Below, piece by piece: positions 1 through 6,623 of a DNA stretch of 29,049 nt; the first letter of the stretch is position 1; every line of letters starts with the position of its first letter. A program made the translations under genes and the position numbers. The stretch spans positions 1 to 29,049 of the IMG/VR virus record IMGVR_UViG_3300017991_001347; one strand, given 5' to 3'. The notes beneath the pieces were generated by a model, which made no database searches, had not been told where the DNA came from, and saw only the letters and a program-made list of their open reading frames with translations. The DNA comes from a virus.

Positions 1-113
1 AACGGGTAGTCGTCCGTCCCGGCGATGGCGTCCACGGCCCCGGCCCCGTCCGTCCCGCCACCGATCTGGATGTAGTCGGTGTCGGTGACCTTGAGGATGG
101 CGATCCCCATGAT
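1..113. repeat. Left copy of 113-bp terminal direct repeat (circular junction)
   Basis: These 113 bases are identical to 28937-29049. The repeat lies inside a coding frame, and joining position 28936 to position 1 restores that frame without a stop. The simplest reading is an assembler overlap at the closure of a circular or circularly permuted genome. A true packaged terminal repeat is less likely because it would split a gene at both ends. Confidence 0.95.
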
Positions 114-368
114 CTTGGAGAAGGTCACGCCCGCACCACGGGGGTCACCCGTGGCAGCGAGGAGACCAGCGTTCAGGTTGAGGTTGAGGTGGACACCGGC
201 CACGAGGGTCCGCTCGTCCGACCACGCCTCCGTACACTGGGCGGCGAGGGGTCCGGCGGGCCAGTCGTTGCTGGCCTCGAACAGGTGGCGGAGGAGGGCT
301 CCTCCGAGGTCCATCGGGTCGGCGTCGTTCGCCTGGATGTTCAGGCTGTACTTGGCGTTGACAGGCAT
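1..368 (-). CDS. Hypothetical virion/tail-region protein, N-terminal part (gene continues at 28936)
   Basis: This is the 5' part of a leftward gene whose 3' part lies at 28777-28936. Joined across the circle it encodes 175 aa, starting MPVNAKYSLN and ending IIFLGQQ. The ATG at 368-366 follows GAGG with a six-base spacer, inside the end of the preceding 57-aa gene, three bases after its stop. I recognise no domain. The protein looks soluble and beta-rich, with a glycine/aspartate-rich middle and no signal peptide or membrane segment. It lies between the major tail protein and the tail assembly chaperones, so a minor tail or virion-surface role is an inference from position only. The apparent lack of a stop in this copy is a window-edge artefact. 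Confidence 0.8.
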   Translation of the reverse strand, partial: MPVNAKYSLNIQANDADPMDLGGALLRHLFEASNDWPAGPLAAQCTEAWSDERTLVAGVHLNLNLNAGLLAATGDPRGAGVTFSKIMGIAILKVTDTDYIQIGGGTDGAGAVDAIAGTDDYP

Positions 369-371
369 CAG

Positions 372-545
372 TTACCTCGCGTTCTTGCGGGAGCGTTCCT
401 TCTCCCGGATGGCTTCGTTGATGATCCTCGCGGACGCCTCGGCGTCCTCCCGGTTCGAAGACTCCCCTTCGATGCGGCCCGTGCGGACCTCCACGATCTT
501 CCAGGGCTTGGGTCCGTCCCCTACCTTCTTGACCGTGACAGGCAT
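372..545 (-). CDS. Small hypothetical protein (57 aa) after the major tail protein
   Basis: This is a short leftward frame beginning MPVTVKKVGDGPKPW and ending KERSRKNAR, with TAA at 374-372. It starts 31 bases after the major tail protein stop, with AGGGA about six bases before ATG, and ends three bases before the next start. The N-terminus looks like a small beta-hairpin (WKIVEVRTGRIEGES). The C-terminus is a charged helix rich in Arg, Lys and Glu. The spacing and its fit between two real genes support expression. No family is recognised. A small DNA- or protein-binding accessory factor is possible but unsupported. Confidence 0.7.
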   Translation of the reverse strand: MPVTVKKVGDGPKPWKIVEVRTGRIEGESSNREDAEASARIINEAIREKERSRKNAR

Positions 546-576
546 CGAAAATCCCTAGTAATTCCCAGCGCCTACC

Positions 577-1119
577 CTAGATGACTCCAGGGAAGACCTC
601 ATAGTCCGTCCCGCTCAGGGAGATGGTGTTGGGGTCACCCTCTGCGAGGGAGCCGGTCACCACGTTGTACTGGAGCAGGATGATGTGGTCGCTGGCGTCA
701 CAGTGGGTCGTCCCGAGGATCTTCCACCGGAGACCGACGGCGAACACCTCGGCACAGCCAGCGGCGGCACCCAGGGTGGACTCCCAGTTGGCTCCCACGT
801 ACCCGGACTGCATCAGGATCTCCTCCAGGGTCGCGTAGGTCTTGTCGGAGAGGTCCCGCAGGTGGGCGGTGAAGCTCCAGGTCATGGGCTGGTCATCCCC
901 GTAGCGGACCTGAGGCGGGCTGGTGATCTGCCCACGGTCCAGGAACAGGGACACGGCGGGACCGGGGATGGAGAGGTTGAAGTCCCCAGCCTCGAAGGCC
1001 ACGTCGAGACTCTTGGCTCCCGCCTTGAGTGCTCCGGTGCCGGGGTCGAAGGCCCCACCCGAGAGGGCACCGAAGGTCAGGATGCCGTCTCTCTTTGTCT
1101 TTACGACGGTGCTGATCAT
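577..1119 (-). CDS. Putative major tail (tube) protein
   Basis: This 180-aa protein is the best candidate for the major tail tube subunit that polymerises around the tape measure. Support is positional and compositional. It follows the neck and terminator-type genes and precedes the chaperone and tape measure genes, as in HK97/lambda-type tail modules. It also has the expected length and a beta-rich make-up (for example GDFNLSIPGPAVSLFLDRGQ and WSFTAHLRDLSDKTYATLEEIL), which suits a tube beta-sandwich with one helix. The ATG at 1119 follows AGGAAG by six bases. The HNH gene lies directly upstream. No signature motif was identified, so the assignment rests on synteny. Confidence 0.7.
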   Translation of the reverse strand: MISTVVKTKRDGILTFGALSGGAFDPGTGALKAGAKSLDVAFEAGDFNLSIPGPAVSLFLDRGQITSPPQVRYGDDQPMTWSFTAHLRDLSDKTYATLEEILMQSGYVGANWESTLGAAAGCAEVFAVGLRWKILGTTHCDASDHIILLQYNVVTGSLAEGDPNTISLSGTDYEVFPGVI

Positions 1120-1132
1120 TTTCTACTTCCTT

Positions 1133-1777
1133 TCACACCTGCCCATTCAGGCGGTGCTCCTCCTTGTGGCACGGGACGCAAAGCGTGATGCCATTGTTGA
1201 CCGACAGGGCTAGCGCCGGGTGCTTCGACTTGGAGAACACATGGTGAGCCACCACCGACTTCCGCTTGTCCTTGACGAACCCGCAGATCTGACAGGTGGC
1301 ATGGTCCCTCTTGAGGACTTCATAGGCCCACCTCCCCAGCTCCTTCTGGGTCGGCTTGTTCGGGTTGGGAACAGTGCCGTACCTACGATGGTGCGCTAGG
1401 GAGATCTTCTTCCTCGTCTTCGCCGTCACGACATGACCCATCGACCTGGCAGACTGACCTGCCTTCCATTGGTCGGTGTGCTTCATCCCCAGGGCGGGCT
1501 TCTTCCCGGCCCGAGCCTTCCGCATCTTGGCCTTGGTCTCCTCGGAACGCTTGCGGCCCTTGTTGAGGGGTCCGGTCTTACGACCAGTCTCCGCAGCCAC
1601 CTTCTTCTGACGCTCCGAAGCAGGGTGCCCTGCCTGGGCACAAGACCCGCACTGGCGCTCGGCCACAACCTTGGTCGCCCGCTTCCTGTCGTAGACCCTC
1701 AACTTCCCGCAGGTTGGGCAAGGGAATGCCCAGCCCTCGGGGGTGAGTGTCCACAGGTGCAGGAGCGGGTGGGGCAT
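1133..1777 (-). CDS. HNH homing-type endonuclease with NUMOD3-like motif
   Basis: This 214-aa protein has an N-terminal zinc-ribbon-like cysteine set (C20, C23, C43, C46). A NUMOD3-like DNA-binding motif follows at about 72-93 (NKGRKRSEETKAKMRKARAG), and the C-terminus is an HNH nuclease. The nuclease has the metal-binding pairs CQIC (162-165) and CVPC (200-203), the catalytic-region His pair AHH (177-179), N195 and a closing H204/H208. Such proteins make site-specific breaks and spread by homing. It stands alone between the neck gene and the major tail gene with its own GGAAG site eight bases before ATG, so it is probably a free-standing mobile gene. No intron or intein boundary is apparent. 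Confidence 0.93.
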   Translation of the reverse strand: MPHPLLHLWTLTPEGWAFPCPTCGKLRVYDRKRATKVVAERQCGSCAQAGHPASERQKKVAAETGRKTGPLNKGRKRSEETKAKMRKARAGKKPALGMKHTDQWKAGQSARSMGHVVTAKTRKKISLAHHRRYGTVPNPNKPTQKELGRWAYEVLKRDHATCQICGFVKDKRKSVVAHHVFSKSKHPALALSVNNGITLCVPCHKEEHRLNGQV

Positions 1778-1794
1778 GTCGTGTGCTTCCTTTG

Positions 1795-2142
1795 CTACTC
1801 GCCTACGGCTTCCAGCCGTCGGGTGATGGCCTGCTCCAGCTCGTCGCCAAGAGCCTCCATCCGGTTCTCGAATGTCGCCACCGCTTCCGCAGCAGCGTCC
1901 CCTCCGTGAACGTACTCACTGTACGACACGGTGTTCTCGACGGAGGCACTCAGCCCCCTGGCGTGGCCCATCCACCCTTCACGGGATCTCCCCGTGGCAG
2001 AAGGCCAGTCCGCCTTGATCTCCTCGACGGCATCATCGACCGCCGCTTGCACCAGATCATCGAGCACATCCCCGGAGTCGATGTCCCTGGTGGCTTCCTC
2101 CAGGTCAGCGAGGAAGGCGTCTGCGTTGGACTCGACGCCCAT
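1795..2142 (-). CDS. HK97 gp10-like neck/tail-component protein
   Basis: This 115-aa protein (start MGVESNADAFL) has the typical layout of the HK97 gp10-like family. A helical N-terminus is followed by the SATGRSREGWMGHARG stretch, the VENTVSYSEYVHGGD segment, and a C-terminal helix with paired Glu/Arg. Family members sit at the head-tail joint and help complete the neck or tail end. I chose the start at 2142 because the stop of the upstream gene overlaps it by one base (TGATG), indicating coupled translation. An in-frame extension to 2208 would run antiphase through the upstream gene. The exact role within the neck is uncertain. Confidence 0.75.
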   Translation of the reverse strand: MGVESNADAFLADLEEATRDIDSGDVLDDLVQAAVDDAVEEIKADWPSATGRSREGWMGHARGLSASVENTVSYSEYVHGGDAAAEAVATFENRMEALGDELEQAITRRLEAVGE

Positions 2143-2603
2143 CAGGTCACCTCCCCGGCCAGCTCGAAGTCGAAGGCGATGCCGAACACCACGTCCGTGA
2201 ACAACCACTCGCGGGAGGGTCTCAGGACGGTTCGCCTCGTCTGGATGTACCGGACCCTCGTGTAGCAGAGGGGCTTGCGCTCCGTGGTCATCATCTGGAC
2301 GACCACGTTCGACTCGTCTACGAACGCGACCCGCTGGGTCGCCTGCTCGTCCTTGGGGTTGAGCCGATGAGCCATCCGGACGGTCGTCATCTGCTCCATC
2401 CGGATTCGCTTCCCCGCCTGGTCCCGGTAGTCCTCCGTGTTGTTCGTCTGCATCTCCACGGAGAACAGCCGGTTGAGCTTGGTGTTCGGAGCCACCTTCG
2501 GGTCGAGGATCTTCCTGGACAGGGACATCCCGTCGGGGACCGTCTTGATCTCCTCGGTCACAGCGACGAACAGGTCGTCGAAGGTGGTGTCGGACACGGC
2601 CAT
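2142..2603 (-). CDS. Putative tail terminator / tail completion protein
   Basis: This 153-aa protein begins MAVSDTTFDDLFVAVTEEI. Its mixed helix/strand pattern ends in a hydrophobic strand (WLFTDVVFGIAFDFELAG), which suits the alpha/beta fold of tail terminators that cap the tube at the head side. Its place between a probable adaptor and the gp10-like gene agrees with a connector role. A head-closure protein is the main alternative. GGAG lies eight bases before the ATG, and the start overlaps the upstream stop by one base (TGATG). No diagnostic motif was found, so the function is inferred from synteny and length. Confidence 0.5.
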   Translation of the reverse strand: MAVSDTTFDDLFVAVTEEIKTVPDGMSLSRKILDPKVAPNTKLNRLFSVEMQTNNTEDYRDQAGKRIRMEQMTTVRMAHRLNPKDEQATQRVAFVDESNVVVQMMTTERKPLCYTRVRYIQTRRTVLRPSREWLFTDVVFGIAFDFELAGEVT

Positions 2604-3391
2604 CAGACGGGCTCCCCTCCGGTCGTCCGGCTCCAGTAGGCCGGTGCCCCGAGCATGATGACCGGGGACACGTTCGCCTTGGGGTCTCCGCTCAGGCCGG
2701 TCTCGTCATCGTCGTAGCGGAACTTGATGCGCTTGAAGGAGTCCTCGTACTTCTTGAGGTACTTGTCCGCCACCTCCCCGTACTTGCCCCCGCTCGAGGA
2801 GCCCGAGGCCGAGCTGCTGTAGTCCAGGAAGACGTAGTGCAGCGTCAGGAACAGGTGGGAGGATCTCAGCGAGTAGCTCGACAGGATCAGGTACGGGCGG
2901 TTGCCCAGCTCCATCAGCCGCACCTGGATCTCGTCCCAGGCAGCGTCGATGTAGCCCTGGTAGCTCAGGGAGTCCTGGGCCTTCCAGTCGCGGATCTCCG
3001 TGTGCATCCGACCGAGGTCGTCATCCGAGATCACGGGACGGAGCCGACAGCGGACGAGGGCTGCTTCCCTCCGGAACTCCATGGGGTCGCCGTCGATGGT
3101 CAGCTCCCAGACCTCCATCCAGTCGTCGGCCAGGGTGAGGTCTTCCGTGTCTGCCGCCGGGATCTCGTACCAGGCGTAGTCGCCCACCACGGAGCACACG
3201 TAGGGTCCGAGGATGGGCGTGTCGTTCCCCTGGTCCGCCGAGTAGATGTTCAGCGTGCCAGCCGTCGGTACGACCTTGGAGCCCTCCAGGTACACGGGGA
3301 GGGCGACCACCTGCTTGACCCCACGCTCGATGTTGTCCGGCGTGGCGAAGCGGGGGGAGATGCGGGACCGCTGGTCAGGCGTGTAGGTCAT
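2603..3391 (-). CDS. Putative head-tail adaptor protein
   Basis: This 262-aa protein has two visible parts. Residues 1-120 are beta-rich. The rest is helical (GYIDAAWDEIQVRLMELG, then KYGEVADKYLKKYEDSFKRI), with a low-complexity serine/glycine linker at about 193-200. The helical part resembles adaptor proteins of the HK97 gp6 / SPP1 gp15 kind that bind the portal ring. The extra N-terminal domain makes it longer than typical members, which are around 100-180 aa. It begins with an ATGA overlap with the holin-like gene, and AAGGAG lies 11 bases upstream. The connector role is an inference from position and helix pattern. Confidence 0.5.
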   Translation of the reverse strand: MTYTPDQRSRISPRFATPDNIERGVKQVVALPVYLEGSKVVPTAGTLNIYSADQGNDTPILGPYVCSVVGDYAWYEIPAADTEDLTLADDWMEVWELTIDGDPMEFRREAALVRCRLRPVISDDDLGRMHTEIRDWKAQDSLSYQGYIDAAWDEIQVRLMELGNRPYLILSSYSLRSSHLFLTLHYVFLDYSSSASGSSSGGKYGEVADKYLKKYEDSFKRIKFRYDDDETGLSGDPKANVSPVIMLGAPAYWSRTTGGEPV

Positions 3392-3564
3392 GGCAGCACG
3401 TACTCCTTGAGCAGCAGGATGAACTGCCCGAGCACCCCGACGAGGGTCAGGATGATGAAGCGGTTCGCCCAGGACACCTGCTCCTGTAGCTGCTTGATGG
3501 AGTCCTGGAGGGCACCCCGGCGGGCGTCACAGAGCTTCTCGTTCACGGGCGAGTCGGGTGCCAT
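3388..3564 (-). CDS. XhlA/holin-like small membrane protein
   Basis: This 58-aa protein has an amphipathic N-terminal helix (DARRGALQDSIKQLQEQVSWANR) and one C-terminal membrane segment (FIILTLVGVLGQFILLL), ending KEYVLP. A short coiled helix followed by one membrane span is the pattern of XhlA-type hemolysin/holin accessory proteins. It is the only lysis candidate seen. I prefer the start at 3564 because AAGGGA stands about ten bases before it. An upstream in-frame ATG at 3585 would add seven residues but has a poorer site. Its stop overlaps the adaptor start by ATGA. It sits among head genes rather than beside an endolysin, so another membrane role is possible. Confidence 0.6.
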   Translation of the reverse strand: MAPDSPVNEKLCDARRGALQDSIKQLQEQVSWANRFIILTLVGVLGQFILLLKEYVLP

Positions 3565-3595
3565 CGCTGTCTTTCCCTTCGTCATGTCCCACGCC

Positions 3596-4804
3596 CTACG
3601 GCAGCGGGTACATCGGACCGGCCCACAGGTTCGAGATCTTGCCGGTGACGCTCTTGCCGTTCTCCACGAACAGCCTGACCCTGACCTTCATCGTCGGGCT
3701 CTCCACGTACCAGGGGTCGATGTTGAGCGTGGCTCCGGACTCGGCTCTGCTGGACCCATAGCAGGTCGCCTCGATGGTGTCTCCCCGAAGGAATCCACGG
3801 ATGGTGTTGTCAGAACCGCCTGTGGTGATGGCTCCATTACCCGAGACGACACTGATGGTGTTGGTCGCGTAGTGGTGTCCTCCGAACCCAAGGACGCCAC
3901 CACTCGATCCGCCGTAGACCGACCAGGAGTCGTTGACTGTCCCGTTGTTGTAGATCCCACCGAAGATCAACACGTTCCCGGACGCAGCCAGGGAGGTGAA
4001 CACCAGGGTCATCCCCACCTGCAAGCCCGTCAGGTACGTCAGGTCGTAGTAGTCGGAGCTGATGTCACCCCAGAAGATGATCTCCTTGTTGCCGGAGGCT
4101 GCGGTGATCTGGAACACCAGCTCATCCCCGTTGAACTCCAGGACATCCCAGTCCGACATGTTCCCGGAGACCTCGGTGCCTTCCCAGATCCCCTCCGTGC
4201 CAGGGCCGTCCGTCTTCCAGTCCTTCGTCCCCGTGCTGGGGAAGTCCCAGAAGACGATGTTCCCACCTCCGCCGCCACCACCAGGGGTGACCCAGCCGAG
4301 GGCTCCGCCGGAGACGCCGATGCACTGGCCCTCGGCACCGCCACCGATGGAGTGATCCGAGGAGCTGTCCAGGGCGTGGGACCTCGTGTGCTTCTTGTCC
4401 ACGGCGTCCTTGGCATCCGCCACGGCCACCTGATTGGCCCCACCGAAGTCGAGGTACTGGTCGGTGTTCTGCGTGTGCTTCTTGGTGACCGCATCCTTGG
4501 CGTTGGCGGCGGTGACCTCGTTCGCCCCTCCGGTATCGAGGGCCTGGTCGGTCCCCTGGGTGTGACGAGCCGCCGAGTTGGTGGCGATGTCCCCGTGGGC
4601 GAACGCTCCCAGGTGGGCGGTGTCTCCTGCCGCAGCGGTCCCGGCAGCGTCGGCCCCGACTCCCGCAGCGGTGTGGGGAGCCCCCGTTCCGATGGAGTGG
4701 TCGTGGGCGTCGTCCGCCTCGGCGGCGGTGACGATGTTCCCGACGCCATCGTTGAGACGCTCTGCCTCGTAGGCGCTCGGAACATTCTGATAGGAAACAG
4801 GCAT
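3596..4804 (-). CDS. Mosaic fibre-like virion protein C (402 aa)
   Basis: This 402-aa protein is probably part of the virion surface. Residues 80-139 hold two tandem repeats of about 29 residues, built on TDQ-LD-GGAN-V-A-AKDAV-KKH. A shared block (GQCIGV, ALGWVTP) at about 160-173, a glycine run, and a beta-rich C-terminal domain of about 220 residues follow. The repeat, the GQCIGV block and the ending (GPMYPLP) recur in the 399-aa neighbour at 4816-6015, so the two are paralogues. GAGGAG lies seven bases before the ATG. The place between capsid and connector genes suggests a head fibre, but a tail fibre encoded away from the tail module cannot be excluded. Confidence 0.7.
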   Translation of the reverse strand: MPVSYQNVPSAYEAERLNDGVGNIVTAAEADDAHDHSIGTGAPHTAAGVGADAAGTAAAGDTAHLGAFAHGDIATNSAARHTQGTDQALDTGGANEVTAANAKDAVTKKHTQNTDQYLDFGGANQVAVADAKDAVDKKHTRSHALDSSSDHSIGGGAEGQCIGVSGGALGWVTPGGGGGGGNIVFWDFPSTGTKDWKTDGPGTEGIWEGTEVSGNMSDWDVLEFNGDELVFQITAASGNKEIIFWGDISSDYYDLTYLTGLQVGMTLVFTSLAASGNVLIFGGIYNNGTVNDSWSVYGGSSGGVLGFGGHHYATNTISVVSGNGAITTGGSDNTIRGFLRGDTIEATCYGSSRAESGATLNIDPWYVESPTMKVRVRLFVENGKSVTGKISNLWAGPMYPLP

Positions 4805-4815
4805 CTTCTAGCTCC

Positions 4816-6015
4816 TCACACCGGGTACAGAGGCCCAACCTTGAAGTTGTACATCTCGCCCGTCATGGTTGCGCCGTTCGGCACTTCGAGGTGGATGCGT
4901 CCCCTTAGTGTCCCATTCCGTGGGTGCAGTCGGGATGTGGTCTGACCTCCGCCTACGAAGCTGTTGTCGGAAACCCTGTACCAGTAACCGGCTAGCCCAG
5001 TCGCCTCAGACACCCTCATCTCGCCCGTGCCGTTCCAGTTTGCTGCGGTCGAGAGTGCTGTGAATGATCCCACGCTGTTGTTGTACCTGCTAGCGAAGTA
5101 GAGGCGTTGGGCGGCAGGGTTCTCCATCTTGACGAACAACTGCTCGGCCCCGTCGTCATGCTCCAGGTAGATCTCGCAGGAACTCCCGACACCGAGGGAT
5201 GACAAGTTGATCGCTGCGGCCAGGTCGAACACCGGACCACCCGTCCGAAGATTCCGGTAGGCCGACAGGTCCACCACGAAGTCCGCTGACTTGGTCACCC
5301 CGCTGCTGTTGTTGAGCGAGAAGGAGAAGACCCCACCGCTGAACGCCAGCACGTCGAAGTCCGCCAGGTCTCCGGAGCCGGTCCAGTCGCCTGCCGTCCC
5401 CGCACCTTCGGTCTTCCAGTTGCGGTCCACGGGGAAGCCGTAGTCCTTGAACGTCGCACCGCCCGTGGACGGCGTGAGCCATCCCAGGGCGGGACCGGGG
5501 ACGACCCCGATGCACTGGCCAGGAGTCCCCGCTCCGACCGAGTGGTCGAGAGCTGAGTCCAGGTCGTGCTGCCGGTCGTGAGCCTTGTCGGCAGCGTTCT
5601 TCACGTCCGCTACCGTCACCTCGTTGGGGCCACCCAGGTCGAGATACTGGTCGGTGTTCTGGTCGTGGGCCTGGGCGTAGGCGGTTGCCCCCTCCAGGGC
5701 CGTCAGGGTGTTCCCAGCGCCGTCGTCGAGGGCCAGGGCGGTGGTAGCCGTGCCTCCGGAGTCGATGGCCTCCCACGCCCCGGAGACGCGCTTGTAGACG
5801 GTGGAGTCGGTTGCCCCATCCGTCCGTAGGAACAGGGAGCCATCGGGACGGGTGTGGGTCGGGACTCCGGTCCCGGACCCCACCGTGGGAGAGTCCGGGA
5901 CGTCCTTGACGAGGGTCCCCGTCGCCAGACAGACCTCCCCGAAGACCGCGAACGTCTTGAGGTTCACGGGCCGGGGGTCGTTGACCTCGGGGCCTGTCCG
6001 GTCGGGGATCGCCAT
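4816..6015 (-). CDS. Mosaic fibre-like virion protein B (399 aa)
   Basis: This 399-aa protein is built from parts shared with both neighbours. Residues 1-85 (DPRP-NL, FGEVCLATG, PTHTRPDGSLFLRTDG, VYKRVSGAW) match the N-terminus of the 651-aa protein at 6624-8579. Residues of about 116-185 (NTDQYLDLGG, ADVKNAADKAH, GQCIGV, LGWLTP) and the C-terminal GPLYPV match the 402-aa protein. The pattern suggests a common virion-anchoring head domain with exchangeable, beta-rich C-terminal domains. The ATG directly abuts the upstream TAG, so translation is probably coupled; only a weak GGTGA site is visible. Function is inferred from architecture, and receptor or surface glycan binding is possible. Confidence 0.7.
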   Translation of the reverse strand: MAIPDRTGPEVNDPRPVNLKTFAVFGEVCLATGTLVKDVPDSPTVGSGTGVPTHTRPDGSLFLRTDGATDSTVYKRVSGAWEAIDSGGTATTALALDDGAGNTLTALEGATAYAQAHDQNTDQYLDLGGPNEVTVADVKNAADKAHDRQHDLDSALDHSVGAGTPGQCIGVVPGPALGWLTPSTGGATFKDYGFPVDRNWKTEGAGTAGDWTGSGDLADFDVLAFSGGVFSFSLNNSSGVTKSADFVVDLSAYRNLRTGGPVFDLAAAINLSSLGVGSSCEIYLEHDDGAEQLFVKMENPAAQRLYFASRYNNSVGSFTALSTAANWNGTGEMRVSEATGLAGYWYRVSDNSFVGGGQTTSRLHPRNGTLRGRIHLEVPNGATMTGEMYNFKVGPLYPV

Positions 6016-6318
6016 CTAGTTCACCAGGAACGCGATGGAGATGTTGGCACCCGCCGCCTGCCGCTTGACGTCGATGGTCAGCTCGGAGTCCTTGCCCAGG
6101 GCCGTGTAGTACGAGCCGGTGGCTCCGATCAGCCGCTCCAGCTCGACCGCACCGCTCTTGCCGATGAACTTGATCTGGTAGGCGGTGGCGTTGCCCTCCT
6201 CCCAGATCTCGACGCTCGTGCCGCCCTTGATGACGACCCGATCCCCGGCACCCCAGTAGGCGGCGGTCGCGTCCTTCTTGTACGTCCCCTGTGCGGGGGT
6301 CAGCACCTTGTCAGCCAT
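6016..6318 (-). CDS. Small hypothetical virion protein (100 aa)
   Basis: This 100-aa protein begins MADKVLTPAQGTYKK. It looks like a compact all-beta domain (RVVIKGGTSVEIWEEG, AYQIKFIGKSGAVEL, SELTIDVKRQ, NISIAFLVN) without membrane segments. AAGGAG lies seven bases before the ATG, and its stop touches the start of the 399-aa fibre-like gene. Its first codons overlap the end of the coiled-coil gene upstream by eight bases. A capsid decoration or fibre-base protein would suit the size and location, but no family is recognised. Confidence 0.75.
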   Translation of the reverse strand: MADKVLTPAQGTYKKDATAAYWGAGDRVVIKGGTSVEIWEEGNATAYQIKFIGKSGAVELERLIGATGSYYTALGKDSELTIDVKRQAAGANISIAFLVN

Positions 6319-6619
6319 CCTCGTTCTCCTTGCCCCTGGCCATGGTCGGGGCGGTCTCGTATTGAGGGAGGACGGAGCGGAGGAGATCCTCGACCGCCTG
6401 GATCGCTCCCATGTGGGCGTCGATCTGCGAACGCATCTTGTCGGCCTCGTCGAGCAACTGCTGTCGCCTGACCCGAGCCGTCTGGAGGCTCTGCCGGTAT
6501 TCCGAGAGCTTGGCTTCCAGAGTTGCCGGTTGTAGGGACCCAGAGGTTTCGCCCTTGGAGGTCACAGGCACCACCCCCAGGCGACTCAGGTCAGGCTTCT
6601 TGGGCAGCGAGTCACTCAC
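6311..6619 (-). CDS. Small coiled-coil hypothetical protein (102 aa, GTG start)
   Basis: This 102-aa protein begins at GTG 6619, four bases after the stop of the 651-aa gene, with GGAGG nine bases upstream. Residues of about 35-85 form a long predicted coiled coil (LEAKLSEYRQSLQTARVRRQ and following). The termini look disordered (proline/lysine-rich start, ENEDG end). It might be an assembly chaperone for the adjacent fibre-like proteins or a minor structural spacer, but I recognise no family. The frame extends further upstream only antiphase through the 651-aa gene, which I rejected. Confidence 0.7.
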   Translation of the reverse strand: MSDSLPKKPDLSRLGVVPVTSKGETSGSLQPATLEAKLSEYRQSLQTARVRRQQLLDEADKMRSQIDAHMGAIQAVEDLLRSVLPQYETAPTMARGKENEDG

Positions 6620-6623
6620 TCGA

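Noticed and set aside
1-113. Terminal repeat as a genuine packaged direct terminal repeat
   Set aside because: It sits inside a gene that is intact only after circular closure, so an assembly overlap or circular permutation is simpler. Read-end mapping could still overturn this.
2837-4945. Very long plus-strand frames opposite the late genes (also 6411-9014, 8443-9843, 9783-11489, 11401-13224, 20237-21967, 21864-24170, 24330-25421, 25698-27296)
   Set aside because: They lie antisense to well supported genes and arise from the GC-rich third codon positions. Their products are rich in Arg, Gly, Val and Pro without domains, and none has coherent operon structure.
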